From Taiwanofungus camphoratus (Eukaryota; Basidiomycota; Agaricomycetes; Polyporales; Taiwanofungaceae), in NCBI GenBank assembly GCA_003999685.1, contig CP021224.1:1736001-1800000 (forward strand): 64,000 bases of DNA, written 5' to 3'. Below the pieces are notes generated by a model, which ran no database searches, was not told where the DNA came from, and saw nothing but the letters and a program-made list of their open reading frames with translations. Position numbers and translations under genes: made by a program. Below are positions 34,369 to 43,622 of the stretch, piece after piece (position 1 is the first letter of the stretch; every line of letters starts with the position of its first letter).

Positions 34369-37300
34369 AGGGGCAGGGTGAGTCGACGCAACCGCTGCCC
34401 ATTTCAGTTTCACTGTCCCGTGTTGTACTAGTAGTTCGGAATGAAAGGGCCTTACACATTCCGATTACTGTGGGACGAAAAGACGTCGAAGCGTGCGCCT
34501 TCATCGATAGCGGCGCCTCTGGGATATTCATACATCCCAAATTTGTTAAAGAACACAATATCCGCACTGAAGCCCTACCTCGCCCAATGCCGGTGTTCAA
34601 TGTGGACGGGACGGCTAACAAGCAAGCTGTCATCACAAAGAGGGCCCTTCTTTCGTACAAAATAGGAGGAGAACCCCGATTCGTTAAAGCCTATGTGGCC
34701 AGCATAGGAAAGGAAGATATTATCTTCGGACATACCTGGCTCAAACTGGAAAACCCGGACATCGACTGGAAAACAGGACAGGTGGAGCTTAAACACCGCA
34801 TGACCCTGGAGGAATCTAGGGAATGGAAGAGAAACCTGTTGGAAACCAGAGCTAGACGACTGGAGATTAAGAGAATAGCGGCAGAATCTCTTTCCAGGGA
34901 AATCATTAAAGCCCGTCAACCCTCAGTCGAAGAAGTAGAGGACGAAGGAGATGGGGACGTCATGGACACCATGTCTCCAGTCTTACCAACCACGGAAACC
35001 TATCGTCAAACGACATCTCGAGACTCTCCAGTCTCAACCCCGGAAGAAAACTCGGTAAACGGTATCACACTCGAACAGGCCATGGAAACGATCGACGACG
35101 ATGAGCTGGTCGTAGCATTCATCGAAGGAGACGATCGAATCACAACATACGGACGAGATTTGCACCCCGCGTATCGAGACACCCCGCTTAAGGAAAAGGA
35201 ATACCCTCTCGATGGAGCGTATCGTCGCCTTGAAAATGGTCTCATCTGGCAGGTCAAACATGACATCGGTCGGCTCACTACATCTATGGAACTCGCTATT
35301 AAGGAACACGCCAAGAAAGAGGAGAAACAGGTCACGGAACTCATTCCTGAGTACCTCCATGATCTCCTTCCGGTGTTCGACAAGCAAGCGGCAGCCCGAC
35401 TCCCTAAGCACACGGAACACGACCACGAGATCAACCTGAAGGAAGATTTCAAGGAATTCAAGCAGTCCACTTATTCGCTCAACAGAGAGGAACGAGAGGA
35501 GCTGGATAAGTTCTTGGAAGAAAACCTCCAGAAAGGCTACATTCATCCGTCGAAATCACCATTGGCCAGTCCGTTCTTCTTTGTAGAAAAGAAAGATGGG
35601 GGATACTGACCTTGCCAGGATTATCGGGAACTCAACGAGGGAACTGTTAAGGATCGTTATCCACTCCCTCTCATATCGGAACTCTTGGAACGGTTAAATA
35701 AGGCGACCATCTTCACCAAGATGGATCTCAGGCAAGGGTACAATAATGTCCGGATCCGAGAAGGAGACGAATGGAAGGCGGCCTTTGGTGTTCCAGCGGC
35801 TGGAGAAGGACCTCCCTCGTTCTACGAACCCCTGGTAATGTTCTTCGGGATGTGCAACTCACCGGCAACATTCCAACGGATGATGAACACGGTCTTCGCG
35901 GACATGCTCAAGGAAGGATGGTTAGCAATCTATATGGATGACATCCTTATCTACTCGACGGACCCCGAGGAGCATAAGAAGTGAACACGGCGAGTTATCG
36001 AGCGACTTCGAGATAACGACCTATATCTCAAACCGGAGAAGTGCAAGTTCAATGTGCAAGAAGTCGAATTCTTAGGCATGATCATTAGACCCGGACAACT
36101 CGCCATGGACCCAGTCAAGGTAGCCGGCATTAAAGACTGGCCGATACCCAAGAACCTCAGAGAGGTTCGGTCATTCATCGGGTTTGGAAACTTTTACCGT
36201 CGGTTCATACATAGGTTCTCGCATCTGGCCCAGCCTCTGATTTCGCTTACACGAAAAGACGTCAAATGGCACTGGGACAACGAACAACAAGAGGCATTTG
36301 AGACACTAAAGAAAGCCTTCCTAGAACAACCAGTCCTATTGATGCCTGACCCGGAGAAACCCTTCGCATTGGAAACAGATGCATCAAAGTTTGCCACCGG
36401 CGCAGTCCTCAGGCAAAAAGACGACAACGGAGACTGGCATCCATGCGGTTATATCTCCCAGAGCATGACACCAGCGGAACGAAACTACGATGTTTACGAT
36501 CGGGAACTTATGGCGGTCATGAGGGGGCTCAATGAATGGAGTCACCTCCTCATCGGTAGCCCGCATCCAGTCATGATTTACAGCGATCACAAGAATCTGA
36601 CATACTGGAAAACGGCACGGAATCTGAATCAAAGGCAAGCACGATGGGCTCTTCGCCTATCTGAATTCGATTACAGGTTGGTTCATGTACCCGGCACACA
36701 AATGGTGCAAAGCGACGCACTCTCCCGACGCCCCGATCACGACGATGGCTCATCCGACAACCAGGATGTAACCGTCCTACCAGACAAAGTATGGGCAGCA
36801 GCAATCGACACCAGCCTAAGGACTTCTATCAGGAAGGCAGGTGTAAACGACTCGGTATATATGGAAGGCCTGAATAACACACAAAACGGCTCAGACGATC
36901 ATTGGACAGTTCAAGACGGAGAACTCCTCTATGATAATCGAGTATATATTCCCCTGGATGAGGATCTGCGACGGCAAACAGTCTCAAATTATCATGACCT
37001 TCCACACGCCGGTCACCCTGGAATTCAAAAGACTCTCGCGTCTATTCGACGAGACTACTGGTGGCCCGGAATGGCAGACTTCGTCGCCCGATATGTCCAC
37101 GGTTGTGGGACCTGTCAACAAATGAAGGCTAACACCCACCCGGACCATCCCACCCTCATCCCTATCTGAGCCGCCGCCCACGCTACACCGTTCAGCACGT
37201 TCTGTTGTGATTTCATCACGGATCTACCCCTTTCCAACGGCTACGATTTGATTTTGGTCGTAGTGGACCACGACCTTAGTAAGGGGGTAATTTTCATTCC

Positions 37301-38249
37301 ATGCAACAAAACTATTGACGCGCAAGGAACGGCGGAACTCCTTTACAACGAAGTCTACAAATGGTTCGGACTTCCAGACAAGGTGATCAGTGATCGCGGA
37401 CCGCAATTCGCATCAAAGGTGTTTCAAGAGCTTTGCCGCATGACTGGAGTGCAGTCCGCCATGAGCACGGCTTTCCACCCTCAGACGGACGGAGAAACGG
37501 AACGGGTAAATCAGGAGCTCGAAGTATACCTTCGATGTTTCACAAGCAACAATCCGGATAGGTGGTCTTCCTTACTCGGCATGGCGCAATTCGCTCACAA
37601 CTCCAGGGAACATTCGACGATCAAGGCGTCGCCGTTTAAAGTTATAATGGGCTTCGAACCACGAGGAATCCCCGTCGTACACAAGGGATCGGACACACCC
37701 GGTGCAGCTTATCGCCTGAAGAACCTCCAGAAGATAAGAGAACAAGCACACGCGGCGATGGAGCTAGCCCAGGCGGTATTGGCAAAATGGATCAAACCGC
37801 GAGGGAAAGGTTTTCGTAAAGGACAGCAGGTTTGGCTCGACTCTCGGAACTTAAAGCTGCCATACCCTTCCAGGAAGTTGGCACCCAAGAGAGAGGGCCC
37901 CTTCAAGATCATCGAAGCCCTAGGCCCGGTTTCATACAAGCTAAAACTCCCGAAGACATGGCGGATACATCCAGTTTTCCACGCCGCCCTTCTATCGCCA
38001 TATACGGAGACAGAGATCCATGGCCAGAACTACACGAGGCCACCCCCGGAACTTATCGAAGGCGAAGATAACTATGAAGTCGAAGCCATCATCGGACATC
38101 GGGAGAACTTACGGACAAAACGTCGCGAGTATAGGGTCAGGTGGAAAGGATACTCTTCGGCCGATGACTCATGGGAACCGGAAGCGAATTTAGCCGGTAC
38201 TGCGGAGGAGCTCCTAGGAGCATATAAGGGGAGAAAGAACCTGGGCTAA
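34224..38249 (+). pseudogene. pol region of element B1 (PR-RT-RH-IN-chromodomain)
   Basis: Domains in order: protease (FIDSGASGIFIHP, about 34500), RT ([22 protein letters not shown] at about 35932), RNase H (ETDASKFATGAVL; YDRELMAV), integrase with H2C2 finger (HAGHPGIQKT...CGTCQQMK), DDE core (CDFITDLP, ISDRGPQFA, PQTDGETERVNQELE), GPF/Y-type module (EGPFKIIEALGPVSYKLKLP) and chromodomain (YRVRWKGYSSADDSWEPE, about 38070-38240). Not open throughout; about three breaks. The integrase part contains a copy of the 3' polypurine tract (see 37271-37291). Confidence 0.93.
37271..37291 (+). promoter_or_regulatory. Candidate central polypurine tract in the integrase gene of B1
   Basis: Twenty-one bases centred on CCTTAGTAAGGGGGTAA are identical to 40043-40063, the polypurine tract plus the first base of the 3' LTR. 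Here they encode the integrase strand DLSKGV. Lentiviruses and Ty1 also place a second plus-strand primer in the integrase gene. Function is inferred. Confidence 0.6.
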
Positions 38250-38292
38250 GACCAGTTCACTCCCCTCAGACGAACTACCATTCACCCGCAAC

Positions 38293-39678
38293 ATGCCTCG
38301 CCAGTCCAACACTTATGCCCAAGCTGCCGCTCGAGGCCGAGCCCGCGCCTTCCTTGCCACCCGACGTGCTACTCGCACACCTCAGACGGCCATCTCCCCC
38401 ACGGCTATACCGTCCTCATCATCCGCATCCTCAGCATCCTCGGGCTATAGCCCACTCTTTGGACTCCAAACCGCCGCCCAGTTTCGCAACCCCGTACCAG
38501 GAGAAGGCGCTCTACCTCGACAAGCCGACGTCTTATACTACCCACGCTTCATCTACGACACGGACCCAATCCTCCTCGACGTCCTGGTTCGACACTCTAG
38601 AGACATCGCACGACTACTTGGATCTCTACCGAATACGAGAAACAACCAGGACGAACAAGAAGCGTACGGGGAATACATCGACGCCAGGCTACAGTACTTG
38701 GGAGCGGTGGATGATGCGACAGAACAGTTGGCCATATGGAAGGACAAGATCCGGCAGTTAGATTTCAAGGTGGTCCGTACCCTACAAAGGATGGACGATA
38801 TGTCCATGGCCCGTCACGTTCAAGACCTGATCGCCCCACATCGACGAACCGGCCACACTAGGTTTGTACGACGATCTCAACCCGACATCGTCACACGTGG
38901 GCCCACCCCGCCGCCCGAGCCCGAAGACCCCTTGCAAACCTTCATCGACACCCCAGCCGGACAAGAATCCATCGGAGCCATACCCAGCAGGATCGACTCC
39001 CTCCCGAATTACATGCGCCCCGGACCCAACTGGAGACCTCGAGGGCGCTGTCATGCTTGCGGCAGTATGATGCATTGGGTACGTGACTGCCCCGACTACA
39101 CCTGTGCCAGGTGTCACCGTACTGCTCCGGGACATCTATCCCGAGAATGCACTGTAGCCTGCCACGCCTCTGCCCCACCCATCTTACCCGCCCCGGGAGA
39201 AGGACGACGTCGCGAACTAGTCGACTCGATTCACCGCCCCACGCAGGCACCCAGCCCGGTCATGTCGACCACCAACCCTCCACGTGTCCTTATGTCTAGA
39301 AGGGAGCAACCTCTTCCCCCTACCCCATCTCGCCCCAGGGCAAACACGACAGCCGGTTCATCGCGGACCGATACGCCCTACCCTCACTCACACGCACCCG
39401 GGCCATCACTCAACCATTTGTCCGGACCAGGTATACCGCCTACCCAACACCTGGCAGAACCCGGGGCAAGTATTGGCCCCTTCACTCGTGGCCCCGACGG
39501 CCGATTCACCCCTCCCCCAGTTATCCCACCTCCCCCGCCGAGCTATCACATCCCCCCTGTCGTTTCTCCACCACCTGTTTACTGCCGCGGGACTTACGAC
39601 CCGCCCTCAAACTCCTACATGAACGACAACGAGTGGGACGACTACGGGTTCGAGGATTACGGTGATGGCGAGCAATGA
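38293..39678 (+). CDS. Extra 3' ORF (ORF3) of element B1, zinc-knuckle protein
   Basis: A single open frame of 461 codons, 43 bases after pol, starting at ATG (MPRQSNTYAQAAARGRARA; compare MSRQNNVARARLA in A1). Basic N-terminus, then a helical middle (about residues 70-190), two adjacent Cys/His knuckles (CHACGSMMHWVRDC and CARCHRTAPGHLSREC, about residues 255-290), then a long Pro/Ser-rich, low-complexity tail ending in an acidic-aromatic stretch (DDYGFEDYGDGEQ). No signal peptide or membrane helix, so not an envelope. Open while pol of the same copy is broken. Function unknown; RNA or DNA binding is suggested by the knuckles. Confidence 0.82.
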   Translation: MPRQSNTYAQAAARGRARAFLATRRATRTPQTAISPTAIPSSSSASSASSGYSPLFGLQTAAQFRNPVPGEGALPRQADVLYYPRFIYDTDPILLDVLVRHSRDIARLLGSLPNTRNNQDEQEAYGEYIDARLQYLGAVDDATEQLAIWKDKIRQLDFKVVRTLQRMDDMSMARHVQDLIAPHRRTGHTRFVRRSQPDIVTRGPTPPPEPEDPLQTFIDTPAGQESIGAIPSRIDSLPNYMRPGPNWRPRGRCHACGSMMHWVRDCPDYTCARCHRTAPGHLSRECTVACHASAPPILPAPGEGRRRELVDSIHRPTQAPSPVMSTTNPPRVLMSRREQPLPPTPSRPRANTTAGSSRTDTPYPHSHAPGPSLNHLSGPGIPPTQHLAEPGASIGPFTRGPDGRFTPPPVIPPPPPSYHIPPVVSPPPVYCRGTYDPPSNSYMNDNEWDDYGFEDYGDGEQ

Positions 39679-40049
39679 AAGGGATTGCTTGCCGGAGGCG
39701 GCTAGTTGCAACTCAGCGAGAAGTATTAACGCTGAGCCACATGCTAGCAGGGTACAGTGGTGAAACATCCACTACGGTGATGGTGAACAGTAGGGGTGCT
39801 GTTTGCTTGAGGCGGTAGGTTGCAAGCGGTGCTGGGTCCTTACCCGGCCGCCCACATGCCTACATTGCACGAGGCTTACACGATGTCGTGGGTCCTTACC
39901 CGGTCGATTGTTAGTCTCACCAGGTATGAGATGAAACACTCTCAAGGTTCGAGGTGAAACACCCTCATGGTACGTGGTGAAACACCCGCACGGCTGACGA
40001 ACATTTTATTTAACGGAAAATCAAGTAGGGTCGTTCGGAGATCGACCTT
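39679..40049 (+). other. 3' untranslated segment of B1 with GGTGAAACACCC repeats
   Basis: No frame. Four dispersed variants of GGTGAAACACCC (about 39760, 39930, 39950, 39978) and paired GGGTCCTTACCCGG segments (about 39834 and 39890). Each GGTGAAACACC unit can fold on itself as a small hairpin. It may be an RNA packaging or stability signal; no family recognised. Confidence 0.55.
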
Positions 40050-40062
40050 AGTAAGGGGGTAA
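40050..40062 (+). promoter_or_regulatory. Polypurine tract of B1
   Basis: AGTAAGGGGGTAA directly before the 3' LTR. Confidence 0.85.
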
Positions 40063-40541
40063 TGATACAATTTCTATTTCTTGTCATTACCACGGTCATT
40101 GCTTACACATGGACTATTACTGTACGGGCCCCGGATCGGCCCCGCTTACGCATAGGACTCTGACTCATATCCGGGCCGCTTACCACATTCCTCATCACTC
40201 ATACGTATTGCTAATACGCCCGGATCGTACCACTTTGCATTTTATCTATAGTCATACCACATTTCGGACCTCCTGCCCTAGAGTAGTTCTTGGTCCGTGC
40301 TTACGATACGTACTTGTATATATAGCATGTATTTAGCTTAGCTCAGACCTTAAGTCTGATCTTGTTACCATTATATTCGTGTCTTGTATCCTCTCGCTCA
40401 CATCTGAGTGATACTCGCTCGAGTCTACGGACTTCACAACACTCGGTCTATATATCGACCATAAGACCTCGCCACCTTCTATCGTGGTCAGGCCCTCACA
40501 TGTGAGGCAACATATAGGATCCGAGATACCAATTTGTATCA
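40063..40541 (+). repeat. 3' LTR of element B1
   Basis: 479 bp, TGATACAATTTC...TTTGTATCA, about 98% identical to the 5' LTR and followed by the TCAAG duplication. Confidence 0.96.
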
Positions 40542-41040
40542 TCAAGAAGATATTGTGCTGGTTGCTTTCAGTTTTGTTCCAGTGCCAATATGACCAATTG
40601 ATTATCCAGCACTATAAGGATTGATCTAATCCGACACTTTAGTGTCCTTAGCATAGATTTTATAAGGTGCACCGATAATAGCACTCCTACAGTTTCTCCT
40701 TTGAATACCATATGTTCCTTGTCTGAGCCTAGGTGAAAGCGTAGTGTTGGTTTGTTGGGCATGTTGAAGGCTGTTGCTGCTGCTCCTATCTTGCTGTCTA
40801 TACCTGATCCATCTGAGAATATTTGCAGGTCGTCCATGCACATGTGGATGTATTGGGTGACATCATCTTTTTATTTAGCTATATAGATGGTGAAACTGGG
40901 TGTCCAGTTAGGTGGTTTCCTGATAGGGTCTATCATTTTGACTTTTTGTGGTTTCATTCAGAACAATTTAAGGAGCTCATGAATGGCAGATCTGTGGTGA
41001 CAAGGATAGAACCTTGAGCAATGTAGGGAGCCCATCCAGT
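40542..41040 (-). mobile_element. Tad1-like LINE, 5' part (start of RNase H)
   Basis: Minus strand. DDLQIFSDGSGIDSKIGAAATAF with the first catalytic Asp of RNase H, then FHLGSDKEHMVFKGETVGVLL holding the Glu, then LIVLDNQ for the next Asp. Upstream on the minus strand only the linker between RT and RNase H is present (IDPIRKPPNWTPSF); the RT itself is missing because the satellite array abuts at 41041. It continues into 31780-32407 across element B1. Confidence 0.85.
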
Positions 41041-41846
41041 GAAAAACTCTATTGCAACAGGCCAATAAACACTGAGTTTGGCCTGTTGTGAATGGGCCAT
41101 CTGACGTCGGCCAACCATTGAAACAAGCCCCGTTGCAATGGGTTGGCCAGGTGTGAATGTATTCCCATTGCAATGGGTCAGCCGGGCAGGGTACCAGCCT
41201 GTTGCAACAGGTCAGCCAGCCATGAGACCAGCCCGCTGCAATGGGTTGGCTGGGGATGAGACCAGCCCATTGCAACAGGTCAGCCAGAGATGGCACTATC
41301 CTGTTGCAACGGGTTGGCCAGGGATGGTACCAGCCCATTGCAATGGGTCAGCTGGGAATGGAACTATCCTGTTGCAACGGGTCAGCTGGCCATGGCACTA
41401 TCCCATTGCAACGGGTTGGCTGGGGATGGCATCAGCCTGTTGCAACGGATTGGCCAGCAATAGAAGTAGCCCATTGCAATGGGTTGGCCAGTGGTGGACC
41501 CATCCTGTTGCAACAGGTTGGCTGGGGATAGAACTATCCCATTGCAATGGGTTGGTCAGCCATGGCACTATCCTGTTGCAACAGGTTGGCCAGGGATGGT
41601 ACCAGCCTGTTGCAATGGGTCAGCTGGGGATGGTATCAGCCCATTGCAATAGGTCAGCCGGCCATGACACTATCTCGTTGCAACAGATCGGCCAAGGATG
41701 GTACCAGCCTGTTGCAATGGGTCAGCTGGGGAGGGCACCAGCTCATTGCAACAGGTTGGCTGGCAATGGAAGTAGCCCATTGCAATGGGTCAGCCAGTGG
41801 TGGACCCATCTCATTGCAACGGGTTGGCCAGGGATGGTACTACCCT
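41041..41846. repeat. 34-bp palindromic satellite array (copy 2, inverted)
   Basis: About 23 tandem units of the same 34-bp family as at 1-744, in reverse orientation. The edge 41041-41133 is non-repetitive and matches 655-744 inverted (shared landmarks GGCCTGTTGTGAATGGGCC and GACGTC). The unit cores vary as CCCGTT/CCCATT/CCTGTT with matching or mismatched right arms. Long reading frames across it are artefacts of the period. Confidence 0.93.
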
Positions 41847-41965
41847 GGCTGTTATGGGTTGATCAAGACAGGGATGTCCATGTCTTCACAGGGAACCAGA
41901 AAGCTGGCATATGGAAGTCCTATTTTTGCCAATGATTTGGCCATTCTTTTTATAAAGCACACATA
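41847..41965. other. Short unassigned stretch before the Tc1
   Basis: CpG-free DNA, probably the left flank of the same unit that continues at 50282 after the Tc1. The TA at 41964-41965 is the Tc1 target site. No gene recognised. Confidence 0.45.
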
Positions 41966-42175
41966 CAGTGACTCACAAAACTGTTGCAATGTTTGTCACT
42001 TTCTGACTGTTTGACCTATATCTCAGCAATCAGATATGCAATAGCTTCAAATGTTGAACCATTAGAACGCCCCGCATCGTGGCTTTCCAATGTGGTATCT
42101 ATCATGAAAATCAGACAAGTATATGTGAAGATATGTATCATTCTTTTCAGAGAGTTCATTGCAACAGTTTTGTTG

Positions 42176-42180
42176 CTGGC
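42176..42180. repeat. Target-site duplication of C1, left
   Basis: CTGGC; the matching copy is at 48871-48875. The uninterrupted right TIR of the Tc1 shows the original site once. Confidence 0.93.
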
Positions 42181-42795
42181 TGTTACGGGGATGCCTACAT
42201 CTGTAAGCAACTACTAGTGATGGTGAGTCGTTGAGTAGTCGAGCGTGTATGTGAGGAGTCAGCCTGGCTGACAACGAGTATACACCTAAGTCTTCAACCG
42301 CTAGCCCAACGGTCTCAAGAGAGTTGCAGGCTATGTCATGTCATCTAAGTCTGAGTGTAGTCACAAGGAAATAGATGGTCTAAGAAGACCCGTTGAATAG
42401 TCAAAGGTATATACAAAGTACAAGGACAACGATGGTGTCCGAGTACGTAGTGGAACTAAGGCTACCAAAGTGTAACCTAAGTGTCTAGATGTAACGAAGA
42501 GTTACTGGGGTGTAACGGAAGAGGACAAGATTGGGGTACTCCACAGTGAGTAGACCCCCTTAAGTACTACAGTGGGTTTAGGGCAAGCAGGCCCTCACCC
42601 ACAGGTATCAGTACCTACTAAGTGTCCCTGAGTCAGAGGCCCAGACGGCCCCCTCTGAGTAATGGTCCATAACTAATTGGGTGATGGACAGCCCATCTGG
42701 AATGATGATGGTAATCGTAAGTGTACACAACCCGCTAGTCCGAGGAGTAAAGGGAAAATGAAAATGTATGCCCACATCTGTATTGCCTTGTAACA
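42181..42795 (-). repeat. 3' LTR of element C1
   Basis: 615 bp; on the plus strand it begins TGTTACGGGG and ends CCTTGTAACA. The adjacent internal purine run (complement of 42796-42812, CTTTGAGAGGGGGGTAA) is the polypurine tract. Confidence 0.94.
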
Positions 42796-42830
42796 TTACC
42801 CCCCTCTCAAAGATTCATCGCCCTGATGAT

Positions 42831-43622
42831 CTAACCTTCAACGTCAGAGTGCTCGGCATCCTCCTCCAGTGTTGTCTGAGGTTGGATGGTGTCAGAGTGG
42901 TCAGATGACAGGTCATCGTCACTATCGTGCATGCATTCCTCAATCCGATGCCCAACTTGAAGGCACCGGATACAGAAGGGGGAGTTGGTTGATGAGGGGT
43001 TGGGGGAGTCACGAGCTGAGGGCCCCCCTGAGCTGGAGCTGGGGGCATAGCTAATGTCAGGGGCTTGCACCCACACCTGGTTCTGAAAGGGTATCAGGTT
43101 GTCGACAAGTCCCACCAGGGGGGATCACAGGAGGTAGGCGAGCAGGTCCCGTGCTGCTCTGCCTGCGTCGACATGGAGTTGGGACAGCTCCCATGTCATT
43201 GGGTTGTCCCCGTTCATGCCAAGGCCTATCCATCGACATTTGATTGTGGCGAGGCCACCAGCATTGCGGGCCACTCCCACTAGTGTTCGATAAATGTCGA
43301 CCAGCATGCAGAGATCCGGCCATGCTAGTATCCTCATGTCGACCTCTGGCCTGAGGTCCACATCCACCAAAGTCCACGCTATCTGGTGTGCTAGCCTCCA
43401 GTGATCGTACGGATTGTCCGAGGTGGCATATGGGAGTACTGTCTCCTGTACTGCATCATATGGATGGGCCCAAGTCTGTCTTGCCCATACCCAGGGTGTG
43501 AGGGCCCATACATTTGCTGCGCTGTGGTTCAGGTGCAGGGGCTGGGAGTGGGGATTCGTACAAGACTGGGAGTGGGGGTTTGTACGAGTAGGCATCGTGG
43601 TGTCATTCACTGGAGAAGTCAC
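42831..43622 (-). pseudogene. Extra 3' ORF (ORF3) region of element C1
   Basis: Minus-strand coding region after the integrase chromodomain. The N-terminal part has HWRLAHQIAWTLVDVDLRPEVDMRILAWPDLCMLVDIYR, similar to the ORF3 of A1; the C-terminal part has a single CCHC knuckle (CIRCLQVGHRIEEC) followed by a Ser/Asp-rich acidic tail. Not in one open frame. Function unknown. Confidence 0.75.

Larger units (their letters stand above)
32408..40541 (+). mobile_element. Ty3/gypsy chromovirus element B1
   Basis: A full-length LTR retrotransposon of 8.1 kb inserted into the LINE RNase H gene with a 5-bp duplication TCAAG (32403-32407, 40542-40546). It has 479-bp LTRs, a self-primer site, gag, pol with chromodomain, an extra 3' ORF, a repeated 3' untranslated segment and a polypurine tract. 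The LTRs differ at about 8 sites (about 1.7%), mostly CpG transitions, so it is young. It looks nearly whole, with about three breaks, all in pol. Confidence 0.96.

Noticed and set aside
38293-39678. Envelope gene in the env position of B1
   Set aside because: No signal peptide, no transmembrane segment, no fusion-like hydrophobic stretch; two zinc knuckles point to nucleic-acid binding.
41138-42014. Long open frames (up to 265 codons) rich in CNG and HCNG peptides across the satellite arrays
   Set aside because: They repeat with the 34-bp unit on both strands and in several frames. Translation of a tandem repeat, not a protein family.
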